DNA from: Porphyromonadaceae bacterium CG2_30_38_12
GTDB taxonomy: Bacteria > Bacteroidota > Bacteroidia > Bacteroidales > Paludibacteraceae
Assembly (NCBI GenBank): GCA_001873635.1
Contig: MNZK01000061.1
Coordinates: 1-36,590 of the forward strand
Direction: 5' to 3'
DNA length: 36,590 nucleotides
The notes below the pieces were generated by a model, which worked only from the letters and a program-made list of their open reading frames with translations, ran no database searches and was not told the origin of the DNA. A program made the translations under genes and the position numbers. Below, one piece after another: positions 1-8,908 of the stretch. How positions within the stretch are numbered: the stretch's first letter is position 1; every line of letters starts with the position of its first letter.

Positions 1-415
1 AGTTAACGATTTTTATACAAATACGTGAAATCAAAGAAGATAAAAATTCTTATTTAAGCTGAATTAAAGCGACCTAAAAATAAAAATACAAGCTCCAAAT
101 ATTACTATTTAATGCATTAAAAGGCTTTAAATCCCTTGATGGCGTAGCACTAAAAATATTTAATTAATACTAAATTAGTCATTTAATATCAGAATTGTAA
201 TTATATTTGCAAACAATTGGTATTTAATTCATTAAAACAATTTATGCAGTAATAGGTTTGTAATAATCAGAACGACAAATTAAGCATATTTCATAGTTAC
301 ATAGTTAAAAGCAAAATAATATAAAAAAAAATATTTTTCACCAAACTAAAAGAGCATACATTTGTTTTGAAAGTTTAAGCCAATTAATTTTGTTCATTAA
401 TATAACATTTACAAC
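1..415. other. AT-rich intergenic region, no gene seen
   Basis: This stretch holds no open reading frame that looks real. It is very AT-rich. Two matches to the Bacteroidota -7 promoter box TAnnTTTG occur, TATATTTG at 202-209 and TACATTTG at 357-364. Only the second is at a sensible distance from the gene starting at 416. Confidence 0.6.
357..364 (+). promoter_or_regulatory. Candidate -7 promoter box for the T9SS cargo gene
   Basis: TACATTTG fits the Bacteroidota -7 consensus TAnnTTTG and lies about 50 bases before the ATG at 416. I see no good TTG -33 element at the usual spacing, so the call is tentative. Confidence 0.45.
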
Positions 416-3220
416 ATGAAATCAATTTACAAAACTCTAAATTATAGTATTGCTCGACTAATAATACTTCTGTTGTTTTTTAATTTAGAAACTTCTTACT
501 CACAGACAACTATAAATACAGTGGGTACCACCTATAGCCAAAATTTTGATGGATTAAGCTTTGCAGGTGGTGTATGGAATGATGGAACAACAGTTCCGAA
601 TTGGTACACCTTAGACCCCGCTGGAATAAGTGCTACTTCTTATGCGCTAAATGATGGCTCGTTATTAGATCCGGGTCTTTGCGCTTTTGGTAATACAAAT
701 GATAGGGCTTTAGGTTTTGCACCAAACGGAAATATTGGAGAAACCATGTATGTTGGATGGCGTTTAAAAAATACTACTGGGCAAACCATTAAATCCATAT
801 CAATAAATTGGACAGGCGAGCAATGGCGTGCAGATGACAACTCGGAACAGTATTTGAATTTACATTACATATTGTCTGCAAGTCCTATCACAGCAATTGA
901 TAATGGAATATTGTCATCGACAGGTTTCGACTTTATTACACCCCAAATATTTCAAAATCCAGCACTTGTATTAGATGGAAATTTGCCAGCAAATAAAGTT
1001 ACAACTACAAGCCTAATTACATTAGACATACCAACAGGTTATGAAATTATGTTAGTTTGGGAAACAACCGATGCTAGTCAAAATCACTTCATGGGATTAG
1101 ACGACGTGAGTGTTACAGCAAAAGCAAGCCAAACAATATCGTTTCCATCTCCTGCCACAAAAAACTATGGAGATGCAAGCTTTAATTTTGGAGCCACCTC
1201 AACAAGTGGTCTAATAGTAAGTTACAGTAGTAGCAACACCAACGTAGCTACAATAAGTGGTAGTACAGTTACAATTGTTGGTCCTGGGAAATCCACCATT
1301 ACTGCTTCCCAAGCGGGCAATTCAAGTTACACAGCGGCAACTAACGTAGTGCGTACATTAAATGTTAGACCGAAAATTCCAGTTCCAATAGAAGCATCGA
1401 ACATCACAACCACTTCTTTTCAAGCTAACTGGACAGCAGACAATGGTTTAAATGACGCTTCGACAAGCTATTTACTGCAATATGCAAACAATAAGTCGTT
1501 TACCTCAGCGACCTCAACAACCTCAACCGTTAAAAACAAACCTTTATCTGGGCTTACAGCTAATACCATATATTTTTACAAAATTTATGCAAATGCAAAT
1601 GGCGTCATAAGTTCTTTCAGCACAGCTTCAGCAATTACTACTGGAACAGATTATGTAACTCAAAATAGTGGCAGTTGGGATACAGGTTCAAACTGGGATG
1701 TGGGTTATATAAGCAATATCGCTAACAGCATAACTGTTCAGCATGCAGTAAACCTAAGCACATTCAGGGATTCGGTTACGACAAACACATTGATTATAAA
1801 GTCCACTGGAAAACTTACCTCCTCACAGAAAATAGTTGTGTTGAATCAATTAATCATTGAAATAGATGCATCAGGCAATACAGGACAAATATATAATACA
1901 ACCAATTTAGTAATTGCAACAAATGCAAAAATAATTATCCGAAAATCGTTCAATGAGAACGTTTGGAACTTCATAGGTTTTCCATTTCAGGTAAATGCCT
2001 CTTCGATATATGCAAATGGAACCACATCTACGCTGACATGGGGTGATTTTAATTTAAGCAATCCTGGCGATTTCTATGTACTACGCTATGATGGACAACA
2101 GCGCGACAACACTGGTAATGGAAATTATACAGGCGAGGGATTAAACTGGAAAGACGTAATACCTCATGTTTTTACTGCAAAAAAAGGTTATATTGTTGCT
2201 ACTAATACAAGCAGGATTATAGATTTCACCCTACGTGGGGCTAACGTTGCCGATATTACATCATTAAACACAGTAACGGTACCAATTACTCAATATAATA
2301 CCAATTCATTTGCTGGGCATCGCGGTTGGAACTTGGTAACTTCGCCTTTTGTAAGTGCCTACAATTTAGGTTCAGCATTGAGCCAAGCACCCTATTATGT
2401 CTATAACGGAACAAATTACACGGTAATAAATTCTGATGCAGGTGCAACCTCCACGGTAGTTCCATTCCGTTCCTATTTTGTTCAGGCTTTGAGCTCGGGT
2501 ATAAGTTTCGCTCAGGGCGGTAAACGTACCTTGGCACCAGCAGCAAAAGAAGTCGATAATTTCGATGAAATAAATTTAAGGCTTTCTAACGGCAATACAA
2601 ACTTAGACGATGTAACACAAGTAAGATTAGCAAACAACGCATCGTCGGCTTATGTAATTGGACAGGATGCAGCCAAATTATTTGGAATGAACCCCACCGT
2701 TTCGTATATCTACAGCAAAATAGATGGTTATGGTGTGGCAGTAAATTCATTACCCAAAAACACAAGTAATATTGATTTTGAAACCAAATTTGCAACAACA
2801 GGTGCTTTTACAATATCTATATATAATATCGACAATATTGCTAATTACAGTGCTGTAACACTTATAGACAAAGCAACTACTAATAGAGTCGATTTATTAA
2901 CCCAAAACACGTACAATTTTACGGTCAATTCAACAGGAACGACAAATAGATTCAGTATTGAATTATCGCCTAAAATACCTACGGGGACAAGTGTTTCGAC
3001 TAATAATAACATTCTAATTCAATCACAAAACTCACAAGCAACTCTAACAGGTCTTAACCAGTCGGCAACTGTGAAGGTTTATGATATGTCTGGTAAACAA
3101 ATTTATTATAACAATACGTACACAAACAATACGTCAATTAATTTTATGTCGAGTGGATTATATCTTTTCGAGATAAAAACAAACCAAGCTGTACATCAAT
3201 TAAAAGCATTTATTAAATAG
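416..3220 (+). CDS. Secreted multidomain protein with T9SS C-terminal sorting domain
   Basis: A 934-residue secreted protein, probably exported by Sec and then carried across the outer membrane by the type IX secretion system. A signal peptide covers about residues 1-29 and ends near SYSQ. Residues about 236-316 look like a bacterial Ig-like domain (TISFPSPATKNYGD onward), and about 320-410 a fibronectin type III domain (FQANWTA, Y-x-L-Q-Y, Y-F-Y-K-I-Y-A). The long middle region is beta-rich and unassigned. Residues about 865-934 match a T9SS type A sorting domain (VKVYDMSGKQIY, then SGLYLFEIKT, basic end). It lies 16 bases upstream of the sorting-tail peptide gene and is probably cotranscribed with it. 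The cargo function is unknown. The sorting-domain call is firm; the domain names in the middle are from pattern only. Confidence 0.85.
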   Translation: MKSIYKTLNYSIARLIILLLFFNLETSYSQTTINTVGTTYSQNFDGLSFAGGVWNDGTTVPNWYTLDPAGISATSYALNDGSLLDPGLCAFGNTNDRALGFAPNGNIGETMYVGWRLKNTTGQTIKSISINWTGEQWRADDNSEQYLNLHYILSASPITAIDNGILSSTGFDFITPQIFQNPALVLDGNLPANKVTTTSLITLDIPTGYEIMLVWETTDASQNHFMGLDDVSVTAKASQTISFPSPATKNYGDASFNFGATSTSGLIVSYSSSNTNVATISGSTVTIVGPGKSTITASQAGNSSYTAATNVVRTLNVRPKIPVPIEASNITTTSFQANWTADNGLNDASTSYLLQYANNKSFTSATSTTSTVKNKPLSGLTANTIYFYKIYANANGVISSFSTASAITTGTDYVTQNSGSWDTGSNWDVGYISNIANSITVQHAVNLSTFRDSVTTNTLIIKSTGKLTSSQKIVVLNQLIIEIDASGNTGQIYNTTNLVIATNAKIIIRKSFNENVWNFIGFPFQVNASSIYANGTTSTLTWGDFNLSNPGDFYVLRYDGQQRDNTGNGNYTGEGLNWKDVIPHVFTAKKGYIVATNTSRIIDFTLRGANVADITSLNTVTVPITQYNTNSFAGHRGWNLVTSPFVSAYNLGSALSQAPYYVYNGTNYTVINSDAGATSTVVPFRSYFVQALSSGISFAQGGKRTLAPAAKEVDNFDEINLRLSNGNTNLDDVTQVRLANNASSAYVIGQDAAKLFGMNPTVSYIYSKIDGYGVAVNSLPKNTSNIDFETKFATTGAFTISIYNIDNIANYSAVTLIDKATTNRVDLLTQNTYNFTVNSTGTTNRFSIELSPKIPTGTSVSTNNNILIQSQNSQATLTGLNQSATVKVYDMSGKQIYYNNTYTNNTSINFMSSGLYLFEIKTNQAVHQLKAFIK

Positions 3221-3236
3221 AACTACACAATAAAAT

Positions 3237-3449
3237 ATGAAAACATTTAAAAGATATTTACTTCTCACTTTTGCCATTTTGCTTACTACAATACAAGCCT
3301 ATGCACAGCTATTACCTCCCGATCCGGGAAGTGGAGCTAGCGGTGGTGGTGCTTCCGTACCTTTAGATGGCGGAATCCTTTTGGCACTTTTATCAATCGG
3401 AACGGGTGCATTTGCTTTTTTCTTCAAAAAGAAAAAAAAAGATTTGTAA
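3237..3449 (+). CDS. Minimal exosortase-substrate-like peptide (PID/PEP-CTERM-like tail)
   Basis: A 70-residue protein consisting of three parts only. Residues 1-24 are a Sec signal peptide ending AYAQ. Residues 25-42 are a Pro/Gly/Ser-rich linker. The tail has the motif V-P-L-D-G-G, a membrane helix (ILLALLSIGTGAFAFFF) and the cluster KKKKKDL. Motif, helix and basic end in that order are the signature of exosortase sorting signals; the PLDGG form resembles the Bacteroidota 'PID-CTERM' type. An exosortase-family gene follows at 3548, separated by a terminator at 3476-3506. The mature peptide has almost no sequence besides the sorting signal, so its function is obscure. It could act as a small anchored peptide or a carrier for glycan. 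Confidence 0.8.
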   Translation: MKTFKRYLLLTFAILLTTIQAYAQLLPPDPGSGASGGGASVPLDGGILLALLSIGTGAFAFFFKKKKKDL

Positions 3450-3475
3450 GCGAATAAGCAACTCTCAAAACACTG

Positions 3476-3506
3476 AGTCTGGTATGGTTTTCGTACCAGA
3501 CTTTTT
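3476..3506 (+). terminator. Rho-independent terminator between sorting-tail peptide and exosortase genes
   Basis: A perfect 9-bp stem, AGTCTGGTA (3476-3484) and TACCAGACT (3494-3502), with a 9-base loop, runs straight into five T residues (3502-3506). The exosortase ATG is only about 40 bases downstream, so that gene is expressed either by read-through or from a promoter I cannot see. Confidence 0.85.
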
Positions 3507-3547
3507 GGTTTAAAAAATAGCATATTCAATAAATCAACATACAACCG

Positions 3548-4600
3548 ATGCGTTATTTAAAAGAAATACCGTCAAAATCCCAACTACTTTACACGGCAAT
3601 TGCAATGGTTGCAATCTATTTGGCATCCAAGTCCCTACTTGTTCAGCTTAACATATATTCCATTTTATTGAACAACTACGCACAATTAATAACGCTTACG
3701 CTCGACACGCTATTTGGATCATTTTCTTATCATGCAGAATCAGGGTTAATTACACATAAAACAGTATCATTCAATCCTATAAGCTCACTTGCTATTAAGT
3801 TTTATTTTATAGCGTTTGCTCTGCTTTTCACAAAACCACGCAAACTAAAAAAAACATTTTTAGTACTCTTGTCCTCATTCTTTTTATTTTATACGCTAAC
3901 AATTTTGCGTTATGCAAACGATATATATGCGACTGAAGCATACAAGCCCCTATTTTTTACAATGATAGTTGCAGCAAGATATCTGATACTTTATGCAATT
4001 TTAAAATACAAAATTGCCCTGCATCCAAGAGCTGCCAGCCTATACACCTCAATTGACATACAGATAAGAGAAAGTTTTATTTTTTCACTCTCCACATTAC
4101 TCATGATAGTATCAGGTTTGCCATTTCTGACAGGAATTTTTGATTGGTTTCTATTAGATAAATGGGGAGCCTTAGTAATTTTTTTGTCGCATTTTATACT
4201 TTGGATGAGCAATATCAGTATAGCTTTGTTGGGTTATCCCCAAGCTTTTGTAACTGGCAGTTATCTTGTATTAAATAATTATTGGGTATATTTGGGAACA
4301 AACTGCTTAGGTGTAGGCTTGATGGTCGTGTTTGGAGTGCTTGTTTTTAGTATAAAGAGCAATATTGTTAATCGCATTGTTTTTACAACGTTGGGGATTG
4401 CTATGCTGCTACTTATGAATGCCTTGCGTATAGCAATTATTTTGAAGCACATATACAACAACCAGTTGCCCCAACACGAAATTGAAGATTATCACAACAT
4501 GTCGAATAATATTTATTACATTTTTGTATTTTTGATTATTGTAGTCTATATCAAGTGGTTTCAATTTATTCGCATTCGCCAGACAAATAGTAAAACCTGA
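3548..4600 (+). CDS. Exosortase/archaeosortase-family membrane protease
   Basis: A 350-residue polytopic membrane protein. Exosortases are cysteine transpeptidase-like enzymes that cleave PEP-CTERM-type tails at the membrane. The C-terminal core carries the expected triad in order: C253 in TNCLGVG, R294 in NALRIAI and H316 in DYHNMSN, each at the edge of a hydrophobic segment. The N-terminal half has further membrane helices. Its obvious substrate is the peptide encoded just upstream (3237-3449). I cannot tell which exosortase subfamily (XrtF, XrtK, XrtN or another) it belongs to, so no symbol is given. The family assignment rests on the triad and the neighbouring substrate. Confidence 0.8.
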   Translation: MRYLKEIPSKSQLLYTAIAMVAIYLASKSLLVQLNIYSILLNNYAQLITLTLDTLFGSFSYHAESGLITHKTVSFNPISSLAIKFYFIAFALLFTKPRKLKKTFLVLLSSFFLFYTLTILRYANDIYATEAYKPLFFTMIVAARYLILYAILKYKIALHPRAASLYTSIDIQIRESFIFSLSTLLMIVSGLPFLTGIFDWFLLDKWGALVIFLSHFILWMSNISIALLGYPQAFVTGSYLVLNNYWVYLGTNCLGVGLMVVFGVLVFSIKSNIVNRIVFTTLGIAMLLLMNALRIAIILKHIYNNQLPQHEIEDYHNMSNNIYYIFVFLIIVVYIKWFQFIRIRQTNSKT

Positions 4601-4791
4601 AAAAACAAATATTTACATAGTTATGTATAATAAAGTCAAACATCGCACAATTTTCGCAGTTTTTTTTCGTTTAATGTATAATTATCGTAAAATTGCAAGT
4701 TATTGTATGTGACTTTTAATAAATCAAAACAATTCACATAGAAATAAACTACATTTTTTACTAAGCTATTTTATCAATTTACAATTTATAT

Positions 4792-5340
4792 ATGTCGTTT
4801 ACAAACATAGAGGGTACATGGTACAACCATACAAAAACAACACTCATACACTTGCCAGCAAATAAAAAAGACGCATTTGTAGTTCCACTAACAGTGCAAA
4901 ATATTGGAATACAATCATTTAGAAATTGTACTCTATTACAAAAAGTTGCTTTGCCAACGCAATTGAAAAGAATAGAAATTTTGGCTTTTGAAGGCTGTAA
5001 AAGCTTGACAGAGCTAATAATTCCAGAAAGTGTAAATCATTTTGGCTACCGAGCATTTAAAGATTGCAATAGCTTGAAATCAATTTACCTTTGTCACAAA
5101 ATACCCCCAATGGTCTCTACTGAAAACGAAATTTTTCCGGAAAGCGTTACATCGCGCGCCACACTCTTTGTACCGAAAGGAACAAAAAAAATGTATGCAA
5201 AAGCAAATTTGTGGAAAGAGTTCATGCACTTGAAAGAATATGCAGAAGATGAGCTAATTAAATCATTAACCATGCAACTAACTCTTGTTTCAATGCAGGA
5301 AGTAAATCAGCGCAATCCAATTTTTTATAAAACAAGTTGA
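4792..5340 (+). CDS. BspA-type leucine-rich-repeat protein without signal peptide
   Basis: A 182-residue protein made of TpLRR/BspA-type (LRR_5) repeats, for example V-x-x-I-G-x-x-x-F-x-x-C followed by L-x-x-V-x-L-P. It ends with the usual cap (FVPKGTKKMYAKANLWKEF) and a 40-residue unmatched tail. Such repeats are usually on secreted or surface proteins, but this one begins directly inside a repeat module (TTLIHLPANKKDAFVVPLTV) and has no signal peptide. That module resembles one present four times in the secreted LRR protein at 19453. It may be a cytoplasmic domain protein or the remaining end of a larger gene; no upstream in-frame coding is apparent. Its 3' end overlaps that of pgl, which is convergent, by 16 bases. 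Confidence 0.7.
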   Translation: MSFTNIEGTWYNHTKTTLIHLPANKKDAFVVPLTVQNIGIQSFRNCTLLQKVALPTQLKRIEILAFEGCKSLTELIIPESVNHFGYRAFKDCNSLKSIYLCHKIPPMVSTENEIFPESVTSRATLFVPKGTKKMYAKANLWKEFMHLKEYAEDELIKSLTMQLTLVSMQEVNQRNPIFYKTS

Positions 5341-6062
5341 GAGGCTGCTGGCTCATCCAAAAAGAAATCTAAATTCCCAGCAATAGGTTGAATATAATTT
5401 GCGGGATAGTTTAAAGCTTCTGGGCTATTTGTCATTATGTGTTTCATAATAAGTGCTTTATTGTTGCCAGTAATCATAAAAAGCACATGCTTTGCAGCAT
5501 TAATAGTTTTACCAGTGAGCGTTATACGTTGCTGAAGCGAATAGGGATTAGTTCCCACTGATACAGCAGCATCTGTATCAAGCAGTTCTAAATTGGGAGG
5601 AAAAATTGATGCCGTATGCCCATCGTCACCCATACCAAGCAAAATCAAATCGAAAACAGGAAACCCATTACTCACAGTCAATTTATCGCGAAGTAAATGT
5701 TCGTAGCGTTGAGCTTCCGAAGATGCATTTGCTTCCCCGTGCATTCGGAAAACATTCGTTTCAGGTATCAATTTTTTTTGTAGTAAGTTTTGGTAAGTCA
5801 TACCATAATTGCTCTCCTTATGTGTGGGTTCCACGCAACGCTCATCTACCCAAAATAAACGTATTCTCTCCCAATTTAGTTGTTGGCTATAATTTTGTCC
5901 GAGCAATTGAAATAGGCGCATGGGGGTATTTCCACCCGAAACAGCTATATTGAAAAATTCAGATTCCTGTACTAAACATGATCTTTGCTTAATAAGTTCG
6001 GCAACAGCAAGTGACATGGTGTCTATGTCCTTAAAAATATTGATAGTACGCAAAGAGTTCAT
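5325..6062 (-). CDS. pgl: 6-phosphogluconolactonase
   Basis: This 245-residue protein hydrolyses 6-phosphogluconolactone, the second step of the oxidative pentose phosphate pathway, in the cytoplasm. Family hallmarks are visible: AVSGGNTP near the N-terminus, LFWVDERCV, and LILLGMGDDGHTASIFPP followed by RITLT. The length is normal for the DevB/Pgl family. It lies 52 bases downstream of zwf on the same strand, so the two enzymes that act in sequence form an operon. Its 3' end overlaps the convergent LRR gene by 16 bases. Confidence 0.95.
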   Translation of the reverse strand: MNSLRTINIFKDIDTMSLAVAELIKQRSCLVQESEFFNIAVSGGNTPMRLFQLLGQNYSQQLNWERIRLFWVDERCVEPTHKESNYGMTYQNLLQKKLIPETNVFRMHGEANASSEAQRYEHLLRDKLTVSNGFPVFDLILLGMGDDGHTASIFPPNLELLDTDAAVSVGTNPYSLQQRITLTGKTINAAKHVLFMITGNNKALIMKHIMTNSPEALNYPANYIQPIAGNLDFFLDEPAASQLVL

Positions 6063-6114
6063 AAATTGAATATTATTTGAGTTAAATTAGGTAATAGGCC
6101 AGAAGAACGCGCAA

Positions 6115-7632
6115 TTACTCAGTTTTGAATTTTGAAAATGGATTGCGCCATTTCATAAATTTCTCATCGAACAGATTGTTAGATTCTTTAGGTCCCCACG
6201 TATTACATTCATAAAAGTAAAGTGGAATCTCTGGGTCATTCTTCCAAGCATTTAAAATAGTATCTACAAATTTCCAACTTGCTTTTACAGCATCGGCACG
6301 TGCGTAAAGCGTTGAATCACCTATCATACAATCCAATATTAACCGTTCGTAAGCCTCCGCTATTTTTTTATCAGCCAAATCGGAATAATGAAAAGCCATA
6401 TTTACATTTTGAACTTTAAAGCCTGCGCCAGGTATTTTCATTCCAAAATCAACTGCAACACCTGCATCAGGATGAATGCGTAAGATAATTAAATTGCTGG
6501 GTTCTGTAAGACAAAGTTGCTTAAATAGTTGATGGGGAGCTGGTTTTAAGTGTATTACTACTTCCGTAACACGGTCAGGCAATTGCTTACCAGTACGAAT
6601 ATAAAAAGGTACATCGCCCCATCGCCAGTTGTCGATAAATAATTTTAGTGCCACAAAAGTTTCTGTTTTGGAATTTGGCGCCACCCCTTTTTCCTGGCGA
6701 TAAGCTTTTTGAGGCTCATTGTTCACTTCGCCCGAAATATACTGACCGCGCACAACATAATTTGACACTTCACTTGAGCGCATAGGGCGAATAGCTTGCA
6801 GCACTTTTACTGTTTCGTTACGGATGGCATCGGAATCAAAAACTACCGGTGGCTCCATAGCAACCACAGCCAGTACTTGCAATAAATGGTTTTGAATCAT
6901 GTCACGTAGCGCACCCGATGTATCGTAATAGCCACCTCTGTTACCAACACCAATTTTTTCGGAAGCTGTAATTTCTATTCTATCAACATATTTTCTATTC
7001 CAAATAGGTTCAAAGAAACCATTTGAAAAACGCGTTACCATAATATTTTGTACGGTTTCTTTACCCAAATAATGGTCGATACGATAAATTTGATCTTCAT
7101 TAAAACCATTGTGAAGCTTTTTATCAAGCTCAATAGCAGAATCATAGCTATACCCAAAAGGCTTTTCCACTATAATTCGTTTCCAACCATCTTCCTCTAC
7201 ATTTAAACCACATTTAACCAAATTAGCAGCCACCACATCGTACAAAAAGGGGGGGATTGAAAAATAATAGACAATATTTTTTGTAATCTGTAGTTTATCA
7301 GAGAGTAAATCGATATAAGTGCTTAGCGAAAAAAAATCTTCTTCAGATTGGTTGTTTACTTTTTTGTAGTAAACTGATTGTAGAAAATCTTCAAGTTTTT
7401 CTTCATTTCCGACAATCGACTTGGTAGCAAAAGTATGCATTGTCTCTTTTACATCGAAGCGAAAAGCGACTTCATCTTTGTCCTGACTGCCAGCTCCGAT
7501 TACCACGAACCTTTCGGGGAGTAGTTTTTCCAGGAAAAGCTGAAAAACGGCTGGCACTAATTTACGTTTAGCTAAATCACCATTCGAGCCGAAAATTACT
7601 AACACTTGATTTTCAATATTATTTTTTTTCAT
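6115..7632 (-). CDS. zwf: Glucose-6-phosphate 1-dehydrogenase
   Basis: This 505-residue cytoplasmic enzyme oxidises glucose 6-phosphate to 6-phosphogluconolactone with NAD(P)+. The nucleotide-binding motif IFGSNGDLAKRKL is at the N-terminus and the substrate-binding and catalytic signature RIDHYLGKE is near residue 185. Length and order of motifs are normal for the family, and the ATG at 7632 sits right before the nucleotide-binding strand. It is the first gene of a zwf-pgl operon. No gnd gene is present in the window. No clear -7 box was found upstream. Confidence 0.97.
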   Translation of the reverse strand: MKKNNIENQVLVIFGSNGDLAKRKLVPAVFQLFLEKLLPERFVVIGAGSQDKDEVAFRFDVKETMHTFATKSIVGNEEKLEDFLQSVYYKKVNNQSEEDFFSLSTYIDLLSDKLQITKNIVYYFSIPPFLYDVVAANLVKCGLNVEEDGWKRIIVEKPFGYSYDSAIELDKKLHNGFNEDQIYRIDHYLGKETVQNIMVTRFSNGFFEPIWNRKYVDRIEITASEKIGVGNRGGYYDTSGALRDMIQNHLLQVLAVVAMEPPVVFDSDAIRNETVKVLQAIRPMRSSEVSNYVVRGQYISGEVNNEPQKAYRQEKGVAPNSKTETFVALKLFIDNWRWGDVPFYIRTGKQLPDRVTEVVIHLKPAPHQLFKQLCLTEPSNLIILRIHPDAGVAVDFGMKIPGAGFKVQNVNMAFHYSDLADKKIAEAYERLILDCMIGDSTLYARADAVKASWKFVDTILNAWKNDPEIPLYFYECNTWGPKESNNLFDEKFMKWRNPFSKFKTE

Positions 7633-8202
7633 ACTAACAACTTATTGTATTTAAAATTTAAACAATTAGAAATTGGGTTTGTTTAAAAAATAATTAAAAA
7701 ATAATTAAATTGTAATGCATTATCATTTAAATAAAATACTATTCTGATTTAAAAGCTACATGATTGAATCATACTAATTAAACACACATACGTAAATAAG
7801 AAGAATAATATCAAATGGTATTGTTTGCAGTAATTAACAATTTAATAGGCACGAAGTATGTATTCATAAATATATTCTGCTAAAAAATAGAATCTGTCAG
7901 ATTATAATATATTGATTTACAAAAAAAATACGTGTTTTTTAATCCCCGTGATTCAAATATTTTGTTTATAATGAAAAAATTTATGTCTTCATATCTTTAT
8001 GCTTCATATTAAGTATATTTTTTTTAAAAAAATAGATTCTTATTCTTATAATCACAAATATTAATGCCCCCATTATTGATATGTATTCGAGAACAGTATG
8101 AAACATTTATAGGATAAATGTGGCATAATTTGTGCTAAAAAATTGTGTTTAATCACGATAATTTTCAGGTGAAAATAAATTACAGTGTTTTTTTTTGACT
8201 TA
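7633..8202. other. AT-rich divergent intergenic region
   Basis: This gap between zwf and the DUF4294 gene is extremely AT-rich and contains no ORF that looks real. It must hold the zwf promoter, but no CAAAnnTA (minus-strand -7 box) at a convincing place was found. No repeat, tRNA or hairpin terminator is evident. Confidence 0.5.
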
Positions 8203-8235
8203 TTTGAATTTATTTAAATAAAATTATTACATTTG
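8203..8235 (+). promoter_or_regulatory. Candidate promoter of the DUF4294 gene
   Basis: TTTG at 8203-8206 and TACATTTG at 8228-8235 are separated by 21 bases, which fits the Bacteroidota -33/-7 pair (TTTG, about 19-21 bases, TAnnTTTG). Transcription would begin within a few bases of the ATG at 8242, suggesting a leaderless or nearly leaderless mRNA. Confidence 0.55.
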
Positions 8236-8241
8236 TATTAC

Positions 8242-8853
8242 ATGAACAAATTGAAACTATACCTGCTATTTTTGTGGGTAACAATATTAGTTCCAAAAGT
8301 AATAGCACAAAGTAAGGGAAATGAGTTTGTACCTCATGGCGGAGCACGTTTAATGGCTCAAGTTGATGGTAACGACACTGTGCTACTTGCTTTTTTGCAC
8401 GATATTTGGGTTTTCCCACGTAATAATTTTAAAAACAAACGACAAGAGCAGTATTTTTGGCGTACAGTGCGCGATGTGAAACGAACATTACCTTATGCAC
8501 GACTTATAGCCAGCGAACTTAGGCAGCTCAACATAAAAATTTCGAACATAAAATCGGAACAGGAGAAAAAAAAAATTGTGAAAGAATTTGAAAAAAGTGC
8601 CTTTTCGAAGTATGAAAACGACATGAAAAAAATGACTATCAATCAGGGGCGAATACTTATAAAATTGGTTGATAGAGAAACAGAAAAAACTACTTATGAC
8701 CTCATAAAATCATACAAAGGTGGTTTCACTGCATTTTTTTGGCAAGGCATAGCAACTATTTTTGGTTCGAGTTTAAAATCCGAATTTGATGCAAACAACA
8801 AAGACAAAGTATTGGACCGCGTTATTGTACTGGTAGAAGCCGGACAACTTTAA
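8242..8853 (+). CDS. DUF4294 secreted protein
   Basis: A Bacteroidota-specific protein of about 203 residues and unknown function. An N-terminal signal peptide ends near KVIAQ. The body has the family features I recall: LLAFLHDIWVFPRN, a basic helix around RTVRDVKRTLPYARLIASEL, and the C-terminal GGFTAFFWQGIATIFG. I place the start at the ATG at 8242 rather than the TTG at 8233, because the TTG forms the end of the putative -7 box and the signal peptide begins naturally at MNKLK. The 5-FCL gene follows 55 bases downstream on the same strand. Confidence 0.8.
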   Translation: MNKLKLYLLFLWVTILVPKVIAQSKGNEFVPHGGARLMAQVDGNDTVLLAFLHDIWVFPRNNFKNKRQEQYFWRTVRDVKRTLPYARLIASELRQLNIKISNIKSEQEKKKIVKEFEKSAFSKYENDMKKMTINQGRILIKLVDRETEKTTYDLIKSYKGGFTAFFWQGIATIFGSSLKSEFDANNKDKVLDRVIVLVEAGQL

Positions 8854-8908
8854 TAAGCAATCGAATGACCGTAATATATATATATTTTATAACTAAAAAA
8901 TCTAAAGT

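Noticed and set aside
4733-4765. TTCACATAG and TTTACTAAG upstream of the LRR gene at 4792, resembling the shared operator repeats
   Set aside because: The order is reversed, the spacing is 24 rather than 21 bases, the words match poorly and no -7 box stands 37 bases downstream.
8233-8241. TTG start at 8233 for the DUF4294 gene
   Set aside because: The TTG is the end of the putative -7 box, and the ATG at 8242 begins a normal signal peptide.
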